Assembly: GCA_947584825.1 (NCBI GenBank) | Contig: CANPWR010000043.1 | Location: 1-11,184 of the forward strand | Direction of reading: 5' to 3' | From: an uncultured Clostridia bacterium | GTDB taxonomy: Bacteria > Bacillota > Clostridia > Oscillospirales > Ruminococcaceae | Length of the DNA: 11,184 bases | The notes under the pieces: generated by a model | The model's input: the letters and a program-made list of their open reading frames with translations, nothing else | Databases searched by the model: none | Told to the model about the DNA's origin: nothing | Shown here: in pieces, positions 1 through 7,264 of the stretch | How positions within the stretch are numbered: the stretch's first letter is position 1 | Layout: every line of letters begins with the position of its first letter | Position numbers and translations under genes: made by a program

Positions 1-568
1 TGGCGTCGAGCGTCTTCTGGATTCGCGAATTTTCTATACGATCGTCCATTGGCACACCGTTTTCAGGAAATCCACCGCCTTTTGCTTTCACGTAACTGTT
101 ACCGCCTGAGTCGATGTCATAACGCGTATCCTGTCCCATAGAGCCTGACATATCAAACACTATAACAAGGTCAATAGGGCTGGGCGGATACTCATTAACA
201 ACCTGCGAGCTTGCAAGTGCAGAAAATGTATGTGCAAAATCCGCATTATAGCCGACACTGCCATTATAGCCGTCGGTTTCCATATCCAGATTTATTGTAT
301 TTTCGCCATTTTTATCATAAGCGAATACGCTCTTATCTGTCCAAACTCTGCCTGCATAGCGTGAACCGCTTTCCATAGACAACAGCTGATTCTGATAATC
401 GTCCATAGTATTGGGGTCAGCCACACGAGTGCCTTCCACGATTTTCTCCGTCGGACCAACTGCAAAGGCTGTGCCGCTGACCATAGACGCAGTCATGCAC
501 AGGCTGAGAAACACTGATATAAATTTGTTTATTATTCTGTTTAGTTTTATTGTCTTCTTATGTTTCAT
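1..568 (-). CDS. Secreted von Willebrand factor A (VWA) domain protein, 5' part only
   Basis: The gene runs leftward off the window, so only the first 189 codons are present. Translating the minus strand from ATG at 568 gives a positively charged start (MKHKKTIK), a hydrophobic stretch at about residues 13-35 and a probable signal peptidase site after TAFA at residue 36. A VWA fold begins near residue 131 with a hydrophobic strand followed by DMSGSMG (D139, S141, S143), the DxSxS metal-ion-dependent adhesion site. The start is set by AGGAGG at 577-582, 8 nt upstream. In Clostridia such proteins are usually large, cell-wall-anchored or pilus-type adhesins with Cna-B repeats and a sorting signal. 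Those parts would lie outside the window, so adhesion is an inference. The gene is visibly richer in G+C than the AT-rich leader before it. Confidence 0.9.
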   Translation of the reverse strand, partial: MKHKKTIKLNRIINKFISVFLSLCMTASMVSGTAFAVGPTEKIVEGTRVADPNTMDDYQNQLLSMESGSRYAGRVWTDKSVFAYDKNGENTINLDMETDGYNGSVGYNADFAHTFSALASSQVVNEYPPSPIDLVIVFDMSGSMGQDTRYDIDSGGNSYVKAKGGGFPENGVPMDDRIENSRIQKTLDA

Positions 569-801
569 AGTATTTTCCTCCTGGAAAGAAATTATTGGAG
601 CATTTTCACTGTTCCATTTACGCACAGTTTAAATACAGCAAATTGTTTACCGATTTTGCCGTTTAAAACTCCCCAAACTGCGCGGAGAAATTAAGGGATA
701 AATTATTTTGATTTACAACATTTAAATTGAATAAATAACTTATACAAACGCTTAGAAATAAGCGCTTAAAACACAATTTTTCTGTACACGTACACAAATT
801 T

Positions 802-829
802 ATTATAGCACACCAATCTTAAAAGTCAA
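802..829 (-). promoter_or_regulatory. Sigma-A type promoter of the VWA gene
   Basis: Read on the minus strand: -35 TTGACT (824-829), a 16-nt spacer, and -10 TATAAT (802-807) preceded by TGC, an extended -10 element. Transcription should begin near 795, giving a leader of about 225 nt before the ATG at 568. Confidence 0.75.
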
Positions 830-923
830 TAAATAAAATTTTTACTATTTTTCTAGCATAATGGAAATTACAAACCCTTTATTAAAATATGTATTATCAT
901 ATATTTTTGCTAATAATAATATT

Positions 924-987
924 TATAGTATATCAAATTGCAAAAATAAAGTCAATAGTCTATTGAATAAAGCAATTATATACTATA
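924..987 (+). promoter_or_regulatory. Nested inverted-repeat operator with probable promoter of the XRE regulator
   Basis: Three inverted repeats nest around one centre. The outer arms are TATAGTATAT (924-933) and ATATACTATA (978-987). The middle arms are AATTGC (936-941) and GCAATT (972-977). The core is TCAATAG-T-CTATTGA (952-966). A -10 like sequence, TATACT (979-984), lies in the right outer arm about 29 nt before the ATG at 1013. No good -35 stands at the proper distance, as expected of a promoter that depends on or is blocked by a bound regulator. XRE-family dimers commonly bind such palindromes to control their own gene. The structure is read directly; autoregulation is inferred. Confidence 0.6.
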
Positions 988-1012
988 GTCTTATTTTATG
1001 GGAGTTGATTTC

Positions 1013-1345
1013 ATGAATATTGCAAAAATATTTGGAAAGCAAATAAGACGTTACCGCAAGGCATTAAATCTAAGCCAAGAGGAATTAGCTGAGCGATGCA
1101 GATTGCACTCCACATATATAGGGCAATTAGAAAGAGGTGAAAAAAACGCATCACTAGAAAGCATACAAAAGCTATCACAAGGATTAAACATACCAATTGC
1201 CAAATTATTTGAATGTTTTTCAATTGACACAAATGAACCCACTCCTGCCACAAAAATATACTACACTGTACTAAACATGGAAAATGATACACAAAAGCAT
1301 ATTCTGAATATTATCAACGAAATCTCCGAGATCAACAAAAGGTAA
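1013..1345 (+). CDS. XRE-family helix-turn-helix transcriptional regulator
   Basis: A 110-aa cytoplasmic DNA-binding protein. Residues about 8-64 form a classic HTH_3 (Cro/C1) domain: LNLSQEELAERC is helix 2 and HSTYIGQLERGEKN covers the recognition helix and the following turn. The phrase TYIGQLERGEKN is typical of the SinR-like and restriction-modification controller (C protein) branch. The remaining 45 residues are a short helical tail, probably for dimerisation. An upstream in-frame ATG at 998 exists, but GGGAG at 1000-1004 sits 8 nt before the ATG at 1013, so 1013 is the better start. No restriction, methylase or toxin gene is adjacent, so it looks like an orphan regulator. Its targets are unknown; its own promoter, and perhaps the VWA gene, are candidates through the palindromes upstream. 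Confidence 0.9.
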   Translation: MNIAKIFGKQIRRYRKALNLSQEELAERCRLHSTYIGQLERGEKNASLESIQKLSQGLNIPIAKLFECFSIDTNEPTPATKIYYTVLNMENDTQKHILNIINEISEINKR

Positions 1346-1462
1346 ATTTTTAGATACATTAAAGCTACTAATTTTGTATAAGCAGACAGAACAAACAATT
1401 AAAATATTACATTAATATTATTTTCTTTTATCATTTGTTGCCGATCAATCAGCGGATATATA

Positions 1463-1503
1463 AAAAACAAGCACCGTAACGGTTAAACTGTACGGTGCTT
1501 TTA
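1463..1503. terminator. Bidirectional rho-independent terminator
   Basis: Stem AAGCACCGTA (1469-1478) pairs with TACGGTGCTT (1491-1500) around a 12-nt loop. A T run follows on the + side (1499-1502), and an A run at 1463-1467 provides the T run for the minus strand. It lies between two convergent genes and can end both the XRE transcript and the MmcQ/YjbR transcript. Confidence 0.88.
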
Positions 1504-1538
1504 AATTGATTATTCTATTTAATTAACCACTAATTTGA

Positions 1539-1892
1539 TTAATTCGTTAATTCAAAGCTCATATCAAGCAGCCATTTGATTTTCTCATCATCTGCACTGC
1601 CGTCTAAAGCAATGGTTATCCAATTAGTTTTATTCATATGATATGCAGGATAAAAACCCTTTTCCTGCCTAAGAGAACCAATTACGATAGGGTCGCATTT
1701 TACATTGAGTATACCTATCATTTCATTTTCTTTTAATCCCAACCTGCTTTTGGGAATAGACATTATAAGAGCAAACCACTTTTTATTATTTCGATGCCTA
1801 AACACTGAATACTCGGGATATTTTTCCCACGGATGTTCTTCATCTACACTATAACGCTCCGATATAAATTGCAATAGTTGTTCTTTATTCAT
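1539..1892 (-). CDS. MmcQ/YjbR family protein
   Basis: A 117-aa soluble protein matching the MmcQ/YjbR family (CyaY-like alpha/beta fold) over its whole length. Family hallmarks are the N-terminal helix (NKEQLLQFISERY), the central strands around WFALIMSIP, the NVKCDP motif at about residues 65-70, the FYPAYHMNKTNWITIALDG block, and a C-terminal SFELT. Family members are often labelled DNA-binding by fold similarity, but no cellular role is firmly established. An in-frame TTG at 1901 gives three more residues, but the AGAAGG element (1905-1910) would then be only 3 nt away. ATG at 1892, 12 nt away, is preferred, though that spacing is somewhat long. The gene has its own promoter at 1932-1960 and is monocistronic. 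Confidence 0.9.
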   Translation of the reverse strand: MNKEQLLQFISERYSVDEEHPWEKYPEYSVFRHRNNKKWFALIMSIPKSRLGLKENEMIGILNVKCDPIVIGSLRQEKGFYPAYHMNKTNWITIALDGSADDEKIKWLLDMSFELTN

Positions 1893-1931
1893 CGTAAACA
1901 AACGCCTTCTTTAAGCTTTAGTATCACAATT

Positions 1932-1960
1932 ATTATATATCACAACTATGAATTTTTCAA
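1932..1960 (-). promoter_or_regulatory. Promoter of the MmcQ/YjbR gene
   Basis: On the minus strand: TTGAAA (1955-1960), a 17-nt spacer, TATAAT (1932-1937). Transcription should start near 1925, leaving a short leader. The octamer TATCACAA (+ strand) occurs at 1922-1929 and again at 1938-1945, exactly 16 bp apart and bracketing the -10, so a protein could bind there. No clear terminator for the upstream operon lies between its stop (1995) and this promoter. Confidence 0.72.
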
Positions 1961-1994
1961 CAATATACGACGATTATATAACTCTATTGTTAAA

Positions 1995-3962
1995 TTAATA
2001 AAGCCCAAATAATCTAAGCAGCTTTTGCCAGAAAGAGAGTTTTTCTTTTGTATTGACTTTATCAGATTCCTTTTCTTCTATTTCAATTTTATCAGTCTTA
2101 ATCACAAACTGAACTGAAGTTACATCTGTGTTTTTATCTGATACAAACGAACAAGTTTCGCTTTCAGACCCGCTGATAGACGAAATAACATCGTCTATTT
2201 TATCATTTATTTTCTCGTTCATCCCAGATGTTTTACTTTTCATTTTATCTGTACCTTTATAAAGCTCTCCTGCTCCGTCAGATAATTCCGTTATACCGCT
2301 GTATAGACTTGCAATTCCCCCGTCAAAAGCCTCCGTTCCCTCAACTAGTGAATCGCTTCCTTTGGCAAGGTCAGACGCTCCGCCTTTGATTTCGGAATAA
2401 CCCTTTATAATTTCTTTAACACCGCCTGTGTAAGATTTAATTCCGCCGTCAAGAGTTTTGTATTGGTCTGCCAGAGTGTCAATTCCATCCGATAGCTTTG
2501 AAATGTTTACGAGCATTTCGCTTAGATTGTTCGCTAATGTGTTTATAGATTTGTCAAATTCAGCGTAGTTCGTTTCAAGCTGTTCTAATCCTGTATAAAG
2601 CTCAGAAACTCCTCCAGATAATCCGTTAAGGTATTGCTCTGTACCCGAAATCATACCGTTGCTTCCTGTCAGCAAAGTTACAATATTGGTAAGCTGTGAA
2701 ATCTGCGTCTGCAATTGTTCAGCCTGTTCCTTATATTTTTCATTTCCTTGAATTTTTTCAAGCGTTTCTTTTAACTGCGAAATCTGTTCTGTAAGACTTT
2801 TGATTGCCTGTGAATTACCTATAGAGAGCTTGTCAATGTCAAGTCCGTTTGCTGACATTGTTGCTTTGTATTGGGCATATCCAAGATTGCTTTTTAGCTT
2901 AGACGCTCCGTTTTTCAAATTCGTAATCGCAGTTTTGATTTGTCCTGAGGCAGACGTCAGCTCTTTTAACTCATCTGCGTCAGCAGAAACTGAATCAAGA
3001 GAAGTCTGAATTTTCTCCAATGCGCTTTTCACCTGCGCAGAACCGCTCGTAAGATTTTCTGACTGAGAATCAAGTTCATCAAGCCCGTTTTGGAGCGTTT
3101 GTATACCCGATGACAGTTTATCAACTCCATTGTCAAGATTTTTAGTTCCGCTATTTAGATTTGAAGAATTACTTTTTAAAGTATTTCCACCGTCTTTCAG
3201 CTCAGTTGAGCCATTGTAAACTTGTTTTGCACCGTCGTCAATTTTATCAATTCCGTCGTTAAGGTCGCTTACCTTGTCGGTAATCTCACTGCTGTCTACC
3301 TCTAAATCAAGATTCATTTTTATTCCGTTTATTGAAACTGCAGACATTTCATAATTTTTCACTTTAGCAGTTATCTTAGTATCAATACCCTTATTAGGAA
3401 GAATCGTGTATGTAATCTGTTTGTTACTTCCTACATTTGCCATCGTTGCGTCATTAGCAGTAATTTCCGAACATAGCTTGGTGTCTAGTGTAAAGGTTGC
3501 CTGCAAAGCGTAGCTGTCGAAAAAATCTGTTTTGCAGTTTTTGTTTTTCTCAACCGAAAATCTAATTTCCAGATCTCCGCTTTTTCCTGCGATTTCATCA
3601 GCAGTCATTTCAACTCCGTTAAGAATATACTTAATTGATATTTCCCATGGTATCTCAGTGTCTGTCAACGTTCCCTGCATATATGCCTTATCGGAATTAG
3701 TTGAAAAAGTTATTTTATCGCCGTCTACGGTTATTTCATCACTTGTGTTAAGCATTTTTACATTGTCATATTCTCCATAATCGGTAATATCTCCGCTGTT
3801 AAAAATGTTAACTGCATAAACTCCGCTGACCGTTCCGTTAGCGTTTGTCATAATATAAATCACTTCTTCTTTTTCTGAAGACTCCGCCGATACAGGCAAG
3901 GAAACAGAAATCATGATCAATAATGACAATACTGCAGAAATTATTTTATTAAAAAGCTTCAT
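1995..3962 (-). CDS. Secreted coiled-coil protein with xxxLxxG heptad repeats (YhgE/Pip ectodomain-like)
   Basis: A 655-aa exported protein. Residues 1-26 form a signal peptide (hydrophobic core at about 7-22, cleavage likely after PVSA). An N-terminal beta-rich domain of about 200 residues follows. From about residue 225 to 580 there are repeated seven-residue units of the LxxG type (for example LNDGIDKIDDG, LSSGIQTLQNGL, LYSGITELSDGAGELYKG), interrupted by a more regular coiled coil at about 385-435. This repeat type is known from YhgE/Pip and other proteins that accompany MMPL or ABC-2 exporters. Unlike YhgE there is no C-terminal permease; the tail ends in a charged linker and a short aromatic-rich helix. 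The start at 3962 has GAGGTG 6 nt upstream, is 10 nt after the transporter stop, and places the signal peptide at the N-terminus; an in-frame start at 4016 would overlap the transporter and bury the signal. It is probably an extracellular partner of the transporter. Confidence 0.85.
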   Translation of the reverse strand: MKLFNKIISAVLSLLIMISVSLPVSAESSEKEEVIYIMTNANGTVSGVYAVNIFNSGDITDYGEYDNVKMLNTSDEITVDGDKITFSTNSDKAYMQGTLTDTEIPWEISIKYILNGVEMTADEIAGKSGDLEIRFSVEKNKNCKTDFFDSYALQATFTLDTKLCSEITANDATMANVGSNKQITYTILPNKGIDTKITAKVKNYEMSAVSINGIKMNLDLEVDSSEITDKVSDLNDGIDKIDDGAKQVYNGSTELKDGGNTLKSNSSNLNSGTKNLDNGVDKLSSGIQTLQNGLDELDSQSENLTSGSAQVKSALEKIQTSLDSVSADADELKELTSASGQIKTAITNLKNGASKLKSNLGYAQYKATMSANGLDIDKLSIGNSQAIKSLTEQISQLKETLEKIQGNEKYKEQAEQLQTQISQLTNIVTLLTGSNGMISGTEQYLNGLSGGVSELYTGLEQLETNYAEFDKSINTLANNLSEMLVNISKLSDGIDTLADQYKTLDGGIKSYTGGVKEIIKGYSEIKGGASDLAKGSDSLVEGTEAFDGGIASLYSGITELSDGAGELYKGTDKMKSKTSGMNEKINDKIDDVISSISGSESETCSFVSDKNTDVTSVQFVIKTDKIEIEEKESDKVNTKEKLSFWQKLLRLFGLY

Positions 3963-3972
3963 CACAATCACC

Positions 3973-6033
3973 TCATCTATTAGAATAAAAGTCAATATTT
4001 TTAGTTGTTTTCCCAATAACTCCGTCTAACAGGAAAAGCAGTCCGGGCAATACAAACATTACTATTGCCAATGAGAACAGCGTTCCCCTGCCAATAAAAA
4101 ATCCAAGCTGAGCGAGAAGTCCGTGAGTTGAAAAATGCCCCAGAAGAAAACCTACGACTGTAAGTGCGCTTCCCGATGTTAGAACTGAAAGTGTGCATGA
4201 AGAAATCACGCTGATAACGGCTTGCTTTTTCGGCATCTTTTGGCGGAACTCCATATACCTGTCTGTAAAAAGGATTGCATAGTCTACCGTTGCGCCAAGC
4301 TGAATAGAACTGATTATCAAATATGCAATATAGAAAATTGTACTTCCGTTGAAATAAGGGATTGATAAATTCAGCCATATAGCCGTTTCAATACCTATTA
4401 CAAGAATTATTGGCAAAGTGATTGATTTCATAGTAAACAAAAGAACTATAAAAACCGCTGCTATTGCAATAAGATTTACCTTCATCATATCGCTTGTAAC
4501 TGTCTTCATCAAATCATATGTACTAACGCCGTTTCCTGCCAAATAATACCCGTCTTTGTAGAAACTCTCAGCAGTATTTCTGATTTTCTCCACGAGTTCA
4601 AATGTATCTTCTCCCTCATAATCGGTATCAAGGCTTATTACCATACGGCTGTAATTGTCTGAAACAAGCATAGACAGAGTATCATCATCAATATACTCCT
4701 CAGGAATCTCCTCACCTACCGTATCAACATATGAGAGAATGTTAGTTACCTGCGGAAGCTTTTTAAGCTCATCTGAAAGCTCCTTTATCTTTACATTATC
4801 GCCGTTAGGAACCATAAGCACATATGTATCGCTCATTCCGAAAACCTGCTCGATCAAAGCGGTATCCGAACCCAGTTTTGTTTTTTCATTAAAAATATGT
4901 GCAGAGCCATAATAGTAATCATTTGCGTTAGAAGCCATAAAAGAAGGAACAATTACCACTGCAAATACACAGACAAAAGGTACCATAACTTTACTTACAA
5001 ATCTGCCGAACCTTTCAAACTTAGGTACAAAAGGTCTATGACGTGTTTTATCGATAATTTTGTAAACCAGTAGAATAAAATTCGGCATAAATACAAACAC
5101 ACTTATCAAACTTATAGCCACACCTTTTGCAAGTACCATTCCCAAGTCAGGACCTATTCTGAACCTCATAAGACAAAGCGCAGCAAAGCCTATAACAGTA
5201 GTAAGACCGCTGGAAAGTATTGAACTTGTGGATTTGCAAAGCGCATCAACCATAGCGTCTCTTGGGTTTGAAAAATCCTTTCTGCTTTCTTCAAAGCGAT
5301 GCAGTAAAAAGACGTAGTAATCAAGCGATACGGCAAGCTGTAAAATCGCTCCCGCTGCATTTGAAACAAAGGAAATTTCACCAAAGATAACATTACTGCC
5401 CATATTTATGAGAATGGCAATTCCCAGTCCAATAAGAATAATAACTGGCTCAGCCCACGAAAGAGTATTGAGAATCAAAACTGCAAGTACGAATATAACC
5501 GCAATTATTGCGATCTTGTATATTTCGCTAACCGTGCTTTCGGTAGCTACCGCAGTAGATACCGCAGAACCCTCCATAGCATTATCATTTCCTATAATAT
5601 CTCTGATTTTTGAAACCGCATCAATGATATGCTCCTCCTCTATAGTAACAGAAAACAATGCAGTATTATCCTTGTAATAAGTTTCAACTACTTCGGCATC
5701 CATAACTTCAAGCGGCTGATTAATATCAATGCTGTCATCAAGCCATGTAACACTGGAAACTCCTTCAATATCTGCGATTTTATCCTTATATTCCAAAGCT
5801 TTGGCAACAGTTACGTCTTTAATCATTACTCTTGCATTTGGAATTCCGCCGTCAAATTCCTTGTTCATTACATCTATAGATACTGTAGATTTGCTGTCAT
5901 CGGGGAGATAGTCGTTTATATCGTAGTTTACCTCAACAAAGCCTCTTATCAGTGCACTGAAAACTGCAAATATAATAAATATAATAATTACCAGCTTAGG
6001 CTTTGCAGTTATTCCCTCATATAACTTTTTCAA
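3973..6033 (-). CDS. MMPL-family (RND superfamily) exporter
   Basis: A 686-aa membrane transporter made of two similar halves, the RND/MMPL plan of 12 membrane segments. TM1 is at about 13-30, followed by an outside loop to about 172. TM2-6 lie at about 173-325, and TM7 at about 350-368 with a second outside loop to about 518. TM8-12 lie at about 520-672. Both halves carry the Asp-Tyr pair of the proton path, SLDYY (D238-Y239) and TVDYA (D584-Y585), each followed by LLHRFEE or LFTDRYMEF, as in MmpL3. Expected activity is proton-driven export of a lipid, peptide or other hydrophobic compound; the substrate cannot be read from sequence. The start must be TTG at 6033, because a stop codon lies two codons upstream in the same frame and the next Met is well inside the protein. 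The start overlaps the stop of the preceding gene in TTGA, implying translational coupling. Confidence 0.93.
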   Translation of the reverse strand: MKKLYEGITAKPKLVIIIFIIFAVFSALIRGFVEVNYDINDYLPDDSKSTVSIDVMNKEFDGGIPNARVMIKDVTVAKALEYKDKIADIEGVSSVTWLDDSIDINQPLEVMDAEVVETYYKDNTALFSVTIEEEHIIDAVSKIRDIIGNDNAMEGSAVSTAVATESTVSEIYKIAIIAVIFVLAVLILNTLSWAEPVIILIGLGIAILINMGSNVIFGEISFVSNAAGAILQLAVSLDYYVFLLHRFEESRKDFSNPRDAMVDALCKSTSSILSSGLTTVIGFAALCLMRFRIGPDLGMVLAKGVAISLISVFVFMPNFILLVYKIIDKTRHRPFVPKFERFGRFVSKVMVPFVCVFAVVIVPSFMASNANDYYYGSAHIFNEKTKLGSDTALIEQVFGMSDTYVLMVPNGDNVKIKELSDELKKLPQVTNILSYVDTVGEEIPEEYIDDDTLSMLVSDNYSRMVISLDTDYEGEDTFELVEKIRNTAESFYKDGYYLAGNGVSTYDLMKTVTSDMMKVNLIAIAAVFIVLLFTMKSITLPIILVIGIETAIWLNLSIPYFNGSTIFYIAYLIISSIQLGATVDYAILFTDRYMEFRQKMPKKQAVISVISSCTLSVLTSGSALTVVGFLLGHFSTHGLLAQLGFFIGRGTLFSLAIVMFVLPGLLFLLDGVIGKTTKNIDFYSNR

Positions 6034-6353
6034 ATATCATCGCCTGCCTTCACAACAGATGTTCCTGTTACAATAAGATTTCGCCCCTCTGCATTTAGAG
6101 TGAAGGTAATTGAACTATAGTCCAGATACCCCTCACCCTTACATTTTATATTATCCGTAAGAGTTTTCAAATGTCCGCTCATTTTAAATTTGCCATAAGA
6201 ATCAATAGTGCCGCTGAAAAAATTCTTATTTTTCATAACTTCAATAACACATTCTAAAGCATCGTCTGCGATTTTGGCAGACAGTGTTCCTGTTTTATTC
6301 CCTATGGTAGTATTTAAAACTATATTGTAATTTAAATGTTTACCTACATCCAT
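6030..6353 (-). CDS. Small beta-rich protein of unknown function, first gene of exporter operon
   Basis: A 107-aa protein I do not recognise. It has no signal peptide and no membrane segment. It alternates short hydrophobic and polar stretches (NIVLNTTIGNKTGTLSAKI, FSGTIDSYGKFKMSGHLKT, SITFTLNAEGRNLIVTG) that read as a small beta barrel or sandwich; the pattern recalls lipid- or ligand-binding barrels, but that is only an impression. ATG at 6353 is preceded by AGGTGA at good distance. Its TGA shares the bases TTGA with the start of the MMPL transporter, so the two are translated together and probably work together. It might be a cytosolic helper or substrate-binding partner of the exporter. 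Confidence 0.75.
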   Translation of the reverse strand: MDVGKHLNYNIVLNTTIGNKTGTLSAKIADDALECVIEVMKNKNFFSGTIDSYGKFKMSGHLKTLTDNIKCKGEGYLDYSSITFTLNAEGRNLIVTGTSVVKAGDDI

Positions 6354-6378
6354 TTAACTCACCTGCCTCTGAAATATA

Positions 6379-6406
6379 ATTATAAATATTTAACATATCA
6401 CATCAA
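6379..6406 (-). promoter_or_regulatory. Promoter of the MMPL exporter operon
   Basis: Minus strand: TTGATG (6401-6406), 16-nt spacer, TATAAT (6379-6384). The start of transcription would be near 6372, about 20 nt before the ATG at 6353. CCATTG precedes the downstream part of both this -35 and the divergent one: TCAATGG at 6403-6409 and CCATTGA at 6478-6484 form an inverted pair. Confidence 0.65.
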
Positions 6407-6451
6407 TGGTTAAATCAGTACAAATGTTGAAAATTAGGACAAAAAAGCACA

Positions 6452-6464
6452 TTTGACGGTCAAA
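6452..6464. promoter_or_regulatory. Candidate TetR-family operator (palindrome)
   Basis: A perfect 13-bp palindrome, TTTGAC-G-GTCAAA, lies between the two divergent promoters. A second inverted pair, CAAATGT (6421-6427) and ACATTTG (6449-6455), overlaps it on the left. TetR-family dimers bind palindromes in exactly such divergent regions, so this is the best candidate site for the regulator encoded next door. Binding is inferred. Confidence 0.55.
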
Positions 6465-6480
6465 ATAAACAAATCATCCA

Positions 6481-6509
6481 TTGAAAAATTTACGGGACAA
6501 GTGTATAAT
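6481..6509 (+). promoter_or_regulatory. Promoter of the TetR-family regulator gene
   Basis: TTGAAA (6481-6486), 17-nt spacer, TATAAT (6504-6509). The expected start near 6516 leaves a leader of only about 14 nt, with the ribosome binding site GGAGGG (6517-6522) almost at the 5' end of the mRNA. Confidence 0.75.
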
Positions 6510-6529
6510 AAATATTGGAGGGACATAAG

Positions 6530-7111
6530 ATGAAACACGAGATCACAACTTTTAACACAAAGAAAACAATAGCAGCTTCTCTCAAAAAGTTCATGGAGAA
6601 AAAGCCGCTTTCAAAAATAACAGTCAGCGAAATTGTTAATGATTGCAAAATTAATCGCAAGACATTTTATTATCACTTTGAGAATATTCAGGATTTGCTA
6701 AAATGGATGCTGGAACAGGAGGCAATAGAAGTAGTAAAGAACTTCGACTTACTGTTGGACTATGAGGACGCCATCAATTTTGTTCTTGACTATGTAGAGG
6801 AAAACAAACATATTCTTAACTGTGCCTATGACTCTATAGGTTCAAACGAACTAAATAGATTTTTTCACAATGATTTCAACAGTATTGTAATGAATATAAT
6901 TAATCGCTACGAGGAAATTATGGGTATTGAAATAGATCACGACTTCAGGGTATTTATATGTGATTTCTATACTGAAGCTATCGTCGGAATGATTGTAAGG
7001 CTGTTGAAAAACAAGCACCCTTATGACAGAAAAAAACTGATCGAATATGTATCTTTAACGATAAAATCATCATTACCAGCTGTCCTAAAAGAGGCGTCGA
7101 AAAATATTTAA
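6530..7111 (+). CDS. TetR/AcrR-family transcriptional regulator
   Basis: A 193-aa regulator. Residues about 10-58 are a TetR N-terminal domain: the first helix runs through KKTIAASLKKFMEKK, followed by the helix-turn-helix LSKITVSEIVNDCKINRKT and the signature FYYHFENIQDLL. The rest is helical, with an aromatic-rich segment (FICDFYTEAIVGMIVRLL) resembling the C-terminal domain of the DhaS-like TetR subgroup common in Firmicutes (TetR_C_8 type). The ligand pocket is not identifiable. The ATG at 6530 has GGAGGG 7 nt upstream; an in-frame TTG at 6515 falls inside that region and is rejected. The gene diverges from the MMPL operon, whose promoter and palindrome it faces, so it most likely represses that operon and itself until a small molecule, perhaps the export substrate, is bound. 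Confidence 0.92.
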   Translation: MKHEITTFNTKKTIAASLKKFMEKKPLSKITVSEIVNDCKINRKTFYYHFENIQDLLKWMLEQEAIEVVKNFDLLLDYEDAINFVLDYVEENKHILNCAYDSIGSNELNRFFHNDFNSIVMNIINRYEEIMGIEIDHDFRVFICDFYTEAIVGMIVRLLKNKHPYDRKKLIEYVSLTIKSSLPAVLKEASKNI

Positions 7112-7215
7112 TACAGCCGATTATAAAAACTTAAAGTCCAATGAAGTACACAATCCTTTTTAAGTCAAAAAGTTTTTCCGATACAACACATAAAAACTCT
7201 CGAAAATTAAAACAT

Positions 7216-7262
7216 AAAAAACTGCGTAAATACGTTAAATACCGTAAATACGCAGTTTTTTC
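7216..7262. terminator. Bidirectional terminator between TetR gene and tRNA-Ser
   Basis: Stem ACTGCGTA (7221-7228) with TACGCAGT (7249-7256), flanked by an A run (7216-7221) and a T run (7256-7261), so it can act on both strands. The decamer CGTAAATACG is present twice as a direct repeat (7224-7233 and 7243-7252) inside the hairpin. It terminates the tRNA transcript on the minus strand and the TetR transcript on the + strand. Confidence 0.85.
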
Positions 7263-7264
7263 AT

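Larger units (their letters stand above)
569..1012. other. Divergent intergenic region between VWA gene and XRE regulator
   Basis: No gene is seen in this 444-bp, very AT-rich stretch. It holds the leftward promoter of the VWA gene (802-829), a leader of about 225 nt for that gene, and the inverted-repeat operator/promoter structure of the rightward XRE regulator (924-987). The leader contains a small hairpin, CGCTTA-GAAA-TAAGCG at 749-764. A TGTAC-AC-GTACA inverted repeat at 783-794 lies just downstream of the likely VWA transcription start and could be an operator. I do not recognise a known riboswitch class in the leader. Confidence 0.7.

Noticed and set aside
411..632. A 73-codon + strand frame opposite the VWA gene start.
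   Set aside because: It is antisense to the signal peptide and leader of the VWA gene and has no family features; the minus-strand reading has a signal peptide, MIDAS motif and AGGAGG.
569..795. Known riboswitch in the VWA leader, including cyclic di-GMP type.
   Set aside because: No recognisable core of a known class could be matched by eye.
1013..1345. Controller protein of a restriction-modification system.
   Set aside because: The HTH resembles that branch, but no methylase or nuclease gene is adjacent.
7224..7252. CRISPR-like direct repeats (CGTAAATACG twice).
   Set aside because: Only two short copies within a terminator hairpin; no array, no spacers and no cas genes in the window.
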